From the NCBI GenBank assembly GCA_035549075.1, contig DASZRT010000143.1, positions 78,890-142,889 on the forward strand: a stretch of 64,000 nt of DNA, given 5' to 3'. The translations under genes were made by a program, and so were the position numbers. This document shows, piece after piece, positions 58,530 through 64,000 of this stretch (positions are counted from its first letter, which is position 1; each line of letters starts with the position of its first letter). Source of the DNA: DASZFV01 sp035549075. GTDB taxonomy: Bacteria; Myxococcota_A; Polyangia; Fen-1088. Below the pieces are notes generated by a model. It made no database searches, was not told the DNA's origin, and was given only the letters and a program-made list of their open reading frames with translations.

Positions 58530-59568
58530 CGACCGGGTAACCCTTCGACTGCCACGCGAAGATGCCTTCGTCGATGACGGCCGTGTGCTTGTAGCCGCGC
58601 TTGCGCAGCTCGGCGACGACCTCGCCGGAGACGTGGTGTGGGCACGCGCAGTACGCGACGACCCACGTCCCGTCCTTGGGGATGTCGTCGAGCGAGCGCT
58701 TTTCGTAGTACGGCGTCGAGATCGCGCCCGTGATGTGCAGGCTCGCCCAGTCCGACGGCGCGCGCGCGTCGCAGATGACGATGCGGCGCTTCTCGTCGAG
58801 CGCCTGCTTCACCTGATCGATCGAGACGTAGAGATCTTCTTTGAGCGTGAACTGCGGCGTGCGGCCGCGCGGGTTGAGCACGACGGGCGCCGTGCGCGGC
58901 GCGAGCGGCGGCGGTGGTGGCGGCGGCGCGGGCGGCGGGATCGCCATCGAGCGCAGGTAGGCGAGCACGTCGTCGATCTGCTCGGGCTTGAGCACCGCCT
59001 TCCAGGCGATCATCGACGTGGGCGCGCGGCCGTTCTCTATGGCGTAGCGCAGGTAGCCATCGCTCGCCGTCTGCAGCAGCACGGGGTTGGCGAGGTGCAC
59101 GGCGGTCTTGCGCTGCGCGGGCGTGCCGTGACAGGGCGAGCAGGTCGCGTCGTAGAAGACCTCGCCGCGCTTGGCGTCGCCGGGCGGGCGCGGCGCGGGG
59201 AGCGCGGCGCGCGGCGGACCGCCGTCGCGCAGGAAGGCGATGATGGCGTCGATCTCCTCGGGCACGAGCGGGCCGCCCAGGGCGCGCGCGTAGCCGGCCA
59301 TCGCCGTGCCGGGACGGCCGCGGCCGATGCCGGCGCGCAAGAACTCGTCGGTCGCCGACGCGAGGAACGTCGCCGTCTTGAGCGACGGCGAGTTGTCGGC
59401 CGCGTAGCCGTTGCCCGCGGCGCCGTGGCAGGTCGCGCAGTACTTCGTGAAGGCGAGGCGCCCGCGCTCGACCGTCGCGTTGGCGATCGCGGGCTTGGGG
59501 CGCGCGCAGGCGAGCGACGAGAGCGTCGCGAGCGCGACGAGCCAGATGAGACCAGAACCGCGAACCAT
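58471..59568 (-). CDS. Lipoprotein fusion: two cytochrome c domains plus rhodanese domain
   Basis: This 365-residue lipoprotein has its lipobox cysteine at residue 21 (SSLAC). Two cytochrome c domains follow, with CATCH at 44-48 and CSPCH at about 152-156, each with a TSM/TAM-type Met ligand region. A Pro-only spacer (about 10 prolines) leads to a rhodanese-like domain (about 235-345) with DARAPSDWASLHITGAIS and the catalytic-loop cysteine in AYCACPHHVSG. Electron transfer and sulfur or thiol chemistry on one polypeptide suggest a periplasmic sulfur-oxidising or sulfur-sensing function, which is inference. It diverges from the MEMO1-family gene by only 27 bp and overlaps the acetyltransferase by 59 bp. 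Confidence 0.85.
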   Translation of the reverse strand: MVRGSGLIWLVALATLSSLACARPKPAIANATVERGRLAFTKYCATCHGAAGNGYAADNSPSLKTATFLASATDEFLRAGIGRGRPGTAMAGYARALGGPLVPEEIDAIIAFLRDGGPPRAALPAPRPPGDAKRGEVFYDATCSPCHGTPAQRKTAVHLANPVLLQTASDGYLRYAIENGRAPTSMIAWKAVLKPEQIDDVLAYLRSMAIPPPAPPPPPPPLAPRTAPVVLNPRGRTPQFTLKEDLYVSIDQVKQALDEKRRIVICDARAPSDWASLHITGAISTPYYEKRSLDDIPKDGTWVVAYCACPHHVSGEVVAELRKRGYKHTAVIDEGIFAWQSKGYPVVTPPTASPSAQWAPKPPPR

Positions 59569-59595
59569 GCCGGGAGAGTAAACTAGTTGGGCCGC

Positions 59596-60861
59596 ATGGC
59601 ATCCCCCCTGCCCCGCCTGCGCCCCGACCTCGACATCATGCCGTCGCCCGTGGCCGAGCAGCCTGGGCTGCTCGTACGTGACCCGTTTCACTATTCGGAG
59701 GCGACGCTCATCATCCCGCCGGGGCTCGCGCGCGGCCTCGGCTGCTTCGACGGCGAGAACACCGAGCTCGACCTGCGCGCCGTGCTCGCGCGGCGGCTCG
59801 GCCGCGTCGACGTGAGCGAGCCCGCGCGCCACCTCGTGACGGCGCTCCACGACGCCGGCTTCCTCGACGACGAAAAGTTCGCCGAGCTGCGCGAGCAGCG
59901 ACACACCGCCTTCGCCGCCGCGCCCACGCGCACGCCCGCGCACGCCGGCTCGGGCTACCCCGACGAGCCCGCGCCGCTCGCGACGACGTTGACGGAGTAT
60001 CTGTCGCGCACGCCCACGAAGCGCCCGCCCGCGAAGAAGCGGCCGCTCGTCGGCATCGCGGCGCCGCACGTGAGCCCCGAGGGCGGCGTCGCCTCTTACG
60101 CCGCGGCTTACCGCGCGCTGTCGGGCGCGCGCGAAGACAGGGACGACGGCCTCGCCGAGCGCACGTTCGTGATTCTGGGGACGTCACATTACGGCGCGCC
60201 CGATCGCCTCGGCCTCACGCGCAAACCGTTCGAGACGCCGTTCGGCGTCACGCAAACCGACGCGCGCCTCGTCGACGCGCTCGCGCGCGACGCGGGCGAC
60301 GCCGCGCTCGTCGAAGACTACTGCCACGCCGTCGAGCACTCGATCGAATTCCAGGTCGTGTTCCTGCAGCACCTCTTCGGCCCGCGCGTGCGCATCCTGC
60401 CCGTGCTGTGCGGCGCGTTCGTCGAAGGCCCCGCCGCCGGCAAGCCACCCGAGGCGAACGACACCGCCGCGCGCGCCCTCGACGCGCTCGCGTCGCTCGC
60501 CGCGCGCGAAGGCGACAGGCTGTTCTTCGTGCTGGGCGTCGACATGGCGCACGTCGGCCGGCGCTACGGCGACGCCGCGGCGGCGCGCGCCGACGAGGGC
60601 GAGCTGGTCGAGGTCGCCGCGCGCGATCGCGGCCGCATCGCCAGCCTCGAGGCCGGTGACGCCGAAGGCTTCTGGGAGCAGGTGCGCGAGCGCGGCACGC
60701 CCGAGCGCGGCTACGACGATCTCAAGTGGTGCGGCTCGGCGCCCTTCTACGCCTTTCACAAGGCCGTCCCCGCCGCGCGCGGTCAGCTCCTCCACTACGA
60801 GCAATGGAACATCGACGACGCCAGCGTCGTCAGCTTCGGCGCGATCGCCTACCGCGGGTGA
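59596..60861 (+). CDS. MEMO1-family protein (AmmeMemoRadiSam protein B-like) with N-terminal extension
   Basis: This 421-residue protein has its C-terminal 280 residues matching the MEMO1/AmmeMemoRadiSam system B family: VGIAAPHVSPEGG (metal-binding His), FVILGTSHYGA, VEHSIEFQVVFLQHLF, ILPVLCGAF, VLGVDMAHVGRRYG and GAIAYRG at the end. The His/Glu/Asp pattern resembles the extradiol dioxygenase LigB fold. The first 140 residues (LVRDPFHYSEATLIIPPGL and helices) are an extra region I do not recognise. The usual partners, the AMMECR1-like protein A and the radical-SAM protein, are absent from the window. A TTG at 59587 could extend the start by three residues. The molecular function of the family in bacteria is unsettled. 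Confidence 0.82.
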   Translation: MASPLPRLRPDLDIMPSPVAEQPGLLVRDPFHYSEATLIIPPGLARGLGCFDGENTELDLRAVLARRLGRVDVSEPARHLVTALHDAGFLDDEKFAELREQRHTAFAAAPTRTPAHAGSGYPDEPAPLATTLTEYLSRTPTKRPPAKKRPLVGIAAPHVSPEGGVASYAAAYRALSGAREDRDDGLAERTFVILGTSHYGAPDRLGLTRKPFETPFGVTQTDARLVDALARDAGDAALVEDYCHAVEHSIEFQVVFLQHLFGPRVRILPVLCGAFVEGPAAGKPPEANDTAARALDALASLAAREGDRLFFVLGVDMAHVGRRYGDAAAARADEGELVEVAARDRGRIASLEAGDAEGFWEQVRERGTPERGYDDLKWCGSAPFYAFHKAVPAARGQLLHYEQWNIDDASVVSFGAIAYRG

Positions 60862-60865
60862 GCCC

Positions 60866-61348
60866 TCACTCGAGGGCCTTGAAGGCCGTCGCCGCCGGCT
60901 GAAACGCGGCGGGCAACGCCGTCACATCGTCGTAGACGGCCGACGTCGAGCAAGCCGCCGTCGTCTTCGGCGACGAGCCCCCGATGATCGCAAACTCGTC
61001 CATGCGCCCCGAGCAGCTCGTGATGGTCGGCGAGGCGGCCGGCAACACCGCGAGCTTCGCGGCGATGTCGCTCGCCTGAGCCTCGGTCGCCGTCCCCGCG
61101 CGAGCGAAGTTCGGCCCGCCGTCCTCGCAGCCGTGATCGAGCCAGACGTTTCGGTTGGCGTCGATCGCGACGCTCTTGCCGCACAGGTTCCGAGCCTGCG
61201 TCCACATCATGACGGGTGTGGGCAGGTCCTGGAGCTGCGTCGGCTCGCCGCAGCCCGCGCCAACCGCGAGCGCGAGGACGACGAGAACACGACACGCCTG
61301 CCTTGGATCGAAGCTCGGAACCCCTGAATTCCGGTGAATTTCACGCAT
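60866..61348 (-). CDS. Small lipoprotein, unknown function
   Basis: This 160-residue lipoprotein has a late signal (VLVVLALAVGAGC, lipobox cysteine at about residue 33). The mature domain has four cysteines (NLCGKSV, HGCEDGG, TSCSGR, AACSTS), probably two disulfides, and a pattern like VWLDHGCEDGGPNFARAG. No family recognised. The ATG at 61348 gives the signal; the open frame runs on to 61753 but is antisense to the ankyrin gene. It converges with the MEMO1-family gene, 4 bp between stops. Confidence 0.65.
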   Translation of the reverse strand: MREIHRNSGVPSFDPRQACRVLVVLALAVGAGCGEPTQLQDLPTPVMMWTQARNLCGKSVAIDANRNVWLDHGCEDGGPNFARAGTATEAQASDIAAKLAVLPAASPTITSCSGRMDEFAIIGGSSPKTTAACSTSAVYDDVTALPAAFQPAATAFKALE

Positions 61349-61393
61349 GCCGACCCTTGGAGCACGGCGCATACCAAGGCTGCGTCGTCGGGT

Positions 61394-61900
61394 ATGCTCG
61401 GCACCATGTCTTCCGCGTCGTCTTCCGTTCCTGGTCCGTTCGATCGCGAGCTCGCCGAGGCGGCGTTCGTGTGTGACTTGCTGCGCGTGCGCGATCTGCT
61501 GGCGCGCGGCGCGAGCCCCGACGCGCGCGACAGCGACGGCCGGCCGCCGATCGTTTCGGCGATCCTCGGCAACTCGGTCGCGCTGGTCGGGTTGCTGCTC
61601 GAGGCGCGCGCCGACGTCGACGCGCCCGACGCGCACGGCTGGACGCCGCTGCACTTCACGGCCGACGAGGTCCTGCCGCAGTACGCGAGCCTGCTCCTCG
61701 CCAAGGGCGCCAAGGTCGACGCGCGCGATCTGGAGGGCAACACGCCGCTCCACCGCGCCGTCTTCTCGGCGCGCGGCCGCGGCGAGGTCGTCGCCCTGCT
61801 CCGCAAAGCCGGCGCGCGCGACGACGCCAAGAACAAGAACGGCGAGACCCCCAAGTCCCTCGCGGCGCGCCTCGGCGAGAGCTTCTTTACGGCGAACTGA
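61394..61900 (+). CDS. Ankyrin-repeat protein
   Basis: This 168-residue protein consists of about four ankyrin repeats: a degenerate first (CDLLRVRDLLARGASPDARD), then SDGRPPIVSAILGNS, AHGWTPLHFTADEVL, EGNTPLHRAVFSARG and a terminal NGETPKSLAARLG. Such proteins mediate protein-protein binding; the partner is unknown. There is no signal peptide, so it is probably cytoplasmic. ATG 61394 or ATG 61406 is the likely start. It diverges from the small lipoprotein, with 45 bp between starts. Confidence 0.85.
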   Translation: MLGTMSSASSSVPGPFDRELAEAAFVCDLLRVRDLLARGASPDARDSDGRPPIVSAILGNSVALVGLLLEARADVDAPDAHGWTPLHFTADEVLPQYASLLLAKGAKVDARDLEGNTPLHRAVFSARGRGEVVALLRKAGARDDAKNKNGETPKSLAARLGESFFTAN

Positions 61901-61923
61901 CGTTCACGAACCAAGCGAGCGTA

Positions 61924-61940
61924 GCGTGGCTTCGCCACGC
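61924..61940. terminator. Hairpin between convergent genes (weak terminator candidate)
   Basis: GCGTGGC-TTC-GCCACGC forms a 7-bp stem with a triloop, 24 bases past the ankyrin gene stop and 52 bases past the DUF924 stop on the other strand. There is no T-tract. The surrounding GC-rich words (GCGAGCG, GGGGGGCC) recall the intergenic elements elsewhere in the window. Confidence 0.3.
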
Positions 61941-61991
61941 GAGCGAGGGGGGCCAGGGTGCGCGAGCGGCAGCGAGCCGTACCCCGTCAGA

Positions 61992-62609
61992 TCAAATCAC
62001 CGCGCCGGTGATCTTCAGCTCTTCGAGGTAGGTGATCTCTTCGGGCGTCGAGGGGCGGCCGAGGGTGGCGTTGCGCGAGGGGAAGCGGCCGAAGCGCGCG
62101 ACCACGTCGTGGTGCTGGCGCGCGAACGCGACGCCGCGGTCGTAGAACGGGCGCACGGCGACGGGCGCCTCGGCGAGGACGCGCTCGGCGTAGGCGAGGC
62201 CGCGCTCCTGGAGGATGCGGTCCTCGGCGTGCGACAGCGGCAGCGAGAAGAACATGCGCTCGTGCAGCGCGAGGTCGCGGTCCATGCTGGCCTCGAGGCC
62301 GCTCACGGCGAGGCGCTGCGCGGCGCCGTCCTGCGCGAACGCGAGCGGCGTGCCGCGGAAGACGTTGCGCGAGAACTGATCGAGCAAGACGATGAGCGCG
62401 AGGCGATCGCGCGGCGTGCCGGCCCACTCGTCGAGCTCGCCGCGGCGCGCGCGCTCGAGCTCGGCGCCGAAGCGCGCGGCGATCTCGCGGTCGACCTCGG
62501 CGCCGCCGTAGAACCACATGGCGCCGCGCCGCTCGAGGGCCGCGACGCCGTCGATGGGGTCGCGCTCGTCGCCGAACCAGTAGGCGAGGACGGACGCGGC
62601 GTCACTCAT
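61992..62609 (-). CDS. DUF924 family protein
   Basis: This 205-residue protein matches DUF924: SVLAYWFGDERDP at the N-terminus, DRLALIVLLDQFSRNVFRGTPLAFAQD in the centre, FFSLPLSHAED, and the C-terminal HHDVVARFGRFPSRNATLGRPSTPEE. The fold is known to be alpha-helical (TPR-like) and the function is unknown. Many bacteria and eukaryotes have one copy. It is cytoplasmic. The ATG at 62609 matches the usual start; the longer frame to 62894 runs antisense to the aldolase gene, from which it diverges by about 43 bp. Confidence 0.92.
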   Translation of the reverse strand: MSDAASVLAYWFGDERDPIDGVAALERRGAMWFYGGAEVDREIAARFGAELERARRGELDEWAGTPRDRLALIVLLDQFSRNVFRGTPLAFAQDGAAQRLAVSGLEASMDRDLALHERMFFSLPLSHAEDRILQERGLAYAERVLAEAPVAVRPFYDRGVAFARQHHDVVARFGRFPSRNATLGRPSTPEEITYLEELKITGAVI

Positions 62610-62652
62610 GGGGCGCAGCATACACCCGAGGCGCGGAGCCGCGTGTGCGTTG

Positions 62653-64000
62653 GTGATAACGTCGGCGCGCTTGGACCACCGACTCGACGAAAGCCTTCTT
62701 ACGAACGGCGACGAGCTCGATGCGCTCGTCGCGCTCTCGAACGCCGTGGGCGCGGACGCGACGCTCACGCAGCCGGGCGGAGGGAACAGCTCGATCAAGC
62801 GGCGCGCGCGCGACTTCGCGGGGCGCGAGGTCGAGGTCCTGTCGGTCAAGGGCAGCGGCACCGACCTCGCGACGATCGCGCGCGGCGGCTTCACGACGCT
62901 GCGGCTCGACGACCTCGCGCTCCTGCAGCGGCGCGATCAGATGACCGACGAGGACATGATGGCGTTCATGCGCGCGTGCATGCTCGACGCCCGCGAGCCG
63001 GCGCCGTCGGTCGAGACGCCGCTGCACGCGCTGCTGCCCCACCGCTGCGTCGTCCACACGCACGACTTCGCGACGCAGGCGCTCACCGACACGGCCGATC
63101 CCGCGGCACACGTGCGCGAGGCGTTCGCCGACGAGGTCGCCTACGTCGACTACGTGCGGCCAGGGTTCCCGCTCGCGCGCGCCCTCGCGAACGCCATCGG
63201 CGCTCTGTCTCGCGCGCCGCGCGGGCTCGTGCTCGCGCGCCACGGGCTCGTCGCGTGGGGCGACACGCCGCGCGCTTGTTACGCGAACCTGCACGCGCTC
63301 GTGAACCGCGCCGAGGCGTTCCTCGCGCGCGGCGCGCGGCGCGCGTTCGTGTCGATGACGCCGCCCGCGTCCGCCGACGAGCGTCGCGCCGCCGCGCGCG
63401 CCGTGCTGCCGCGGCTCCGGCGCGGCGTCTCGGCGGGGCGCCCCGCGATCTTGCACCTCGACGACTCGCCCGAGGCGCGCGCGTTCGCGGGCTCGGCCGA
63501 GGCGCGCGCGATCCACGCGCGCGGCATGGTGACGCCCGAGCACATCCTGCGCTGCGGGCGCGTGCCGCTCTTGATCGAGGGCGACTTCGCGCGCCGGCCG
63601 ATCGACGCGTCGGCGCGCGCGCTCGACGACGCGCTCGCGCGCTACGCCGAAGAGGCGCGCGCCGCGTTCGCGCGACACCGGCCCGCGGCCGAGATGCTGC
63701 CGCCCGTGCCGCGCGTCGTGCTGCTGCCGGGCCTCGGCGTCGTCGCCGCCATGAAGGACAAGGCCAACGCCGCGCTGGGCGCGCTCTGCTACCGCCACGG
63801 CGCGCGCGTCATGACGGCGGCCGAAGGGCTCGGCGGCTTTCAGTTCCTCGACGAGGCCGACGGGCTCGCCATCGAGTACTGGTCGCTCGAGATGGCCAAG
63901 CTGAAATCCATCGAGCGTGAGCTGGCGGGTCAGGTCGCGCTCGTGACCGGCGGCGCGAGCGGCATCGGGCGCGCGATCGCGCGGCGATTCGCCGAAGAAG
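62653..64000 (+). CDS. Bifunctional class II aldolase/short-chain dehydrogenase, partial (cut by window edge)
   Basis: This frame is open from GTG 62653 (or TTG 62671) to the right edge: 449 codons, C-terminus missing. Residues to about 410 are a class II aldolase/adducin-type domain: ALVALSNAVGADATLTQPGG, GGGNSSIKRR, VKGSGTDLA, zinc ligands in HTHDF and a third His in LARHGLVAW. Near the edge the Rossmann start of an SDR domain appears (GQVALVTGGASGIGRAI). This is the layout of rhamnulose-1-phosphate aldolase/lactaldehyde dehydrogenase fusions (RhaD/RhaE type), although substrate assignment needs the rest of the gene. No rhamnose genes are in the window. Confidence 0.85.
   Translation, partial: MITSARLDHRLDESLLTNGDELDALVALSNAVGADATLTQPGGGNSSIKRRARDFAGREVEVLSVKGSGTDLATIARGGFTTLRLDDLALLQRRDQMTDEDMMAFMRACMLDAREPAPSVETPLHALLPHRCVVHTHDFATQALTDTADPAAHVREAFADEVAYVDYVRPGFPLARALANAIGALSRAPRGLVLARHGLVAWGDTPRACYANLHALVNRAEAFLARGARRAFVSMTPPASADERRAAARAVLPRLRRGVSAGRPAILHLDDSPEARAFAGSAEARAIHARGMVTPEHILRCGRVPLLIEGDFARRPIDASARALDDALARYAEEARAAFARHRPAAEMLPPVPRVVLLPGLGVVAAMKDKANAALGALCYRHGARVMTAAEGLGGFQFLDEADGLAIEYWSLEMAKLKSIERELAGQVALVTGGASGIGRAIARRFAEE

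Noticed and set aside
61347..63920. 857-residue open frame across the ankyrin, DUF924 and aldolase region
   Set aside because: It is Arg/Ala-rich with no domains and is a frame shadow. The real aldolase frame starts at 62653 or 62671 and runs off the window.

Overview
This is a 64 kb chromosomal window from a very GC-rich Gram-negative bacterium. It most resembles a myxobacterium-type member of the Myxococcota, of the Polyangiales/Sorangium kind. The evidence is the dense high-GC coding on both strands, the many lipoproteins with long Gly/Ser/Thr linkers, two MYXO-CTERM-like tails, Cys-rich repeat proteins of the DUF4215 and fibro-slime type, and many secreted c-type cytochromes. I see no phage, insertion sequence, integrase, tRNA, rRNA or CRISPR array. 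The species is not identified.

Layout. 1-4.9 kb: a partial lipoprotein cytochrome translationally coupled to a delta-60-repeat lipoprotein, then pirin, a methyltransferase and an EamA transporter. 4.9-12 kb: a close-packed minus-strand run (S1 protease with sorting tail, (alpha/alpha)6 glycosidase-like lipoprotein, threonine ammonia-lyase, diheme cytochrome, small secreted protein). 12-21 kb: two small exported proteins, then a minus-strand run with an SGNH hydrolase, a barrel-like lipoprotein, four paralogous secreted PHB-depolymerase/feruloyl-esterase-like lipoproteins and one SDR. 21-33.7 kb: a giant Cys-rich fibro-slime protein, a tetraheme cytochrome fused to a metallophosphatase-like domain, a porin/lipoprotein/esterase operon, a discoidin-type protein and a D-2-hydroxyacid dehydrogenase. 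33.7-44.6 kb: a phosphatase, TonB/receptor cassette 1, a YkgJ protein, an SGNH-like lipoprotein, a diheme lipoprotein, a large di-heme oxidoreductase with a strong terminator, and a DksA-type protein. 44.6-53.4 kb: an alpha/beta hydrolase, a CBM-like MYXO-CTERM protein, a GH128-like glucanase, a FadL-like porin, a Ser/Asp-rich lipoprotein, MurB and MsrA. 53.4-64 kb: TonB/receptor cassette 2, a DUF3455 protein, an acetyltransferase, a cytochrome-rhodanese fusion, a MEMO1-family protein, an ankyrin protein, DUF924 and a truncated aldolase/dehydrogenase.

How the genes work together. Much of the window encodes envelope and exported functions: extracellular polymer and ester hydrolysis, outer-membrane uptake (two TonB-receptor cassettes, a FadL-like protein, a porin) and periplasmic or surface electron transfer (six heme proteins). 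Housekeeping genes (ilvA, murB, msrA) are scattered among them.

Main leads. (1) A two-gene cassette occurs twice: one polypeptide combining a TonB C-terminal domain, a regulatory beta-domain and a TonB-dependent receptor, followed by a stop/start-overlapping lipoprotein gene of a family I do not recognise. (2) A two-hairpin intergenic element occurs at three gene 3' ends. (3) Four secreted esterase paralogues lie in an array, with a fifth elsewhere whose linker has moved to the C-terminus. (4) In-frame nucleotide tandem repeats encode the lipoprotein linkers.
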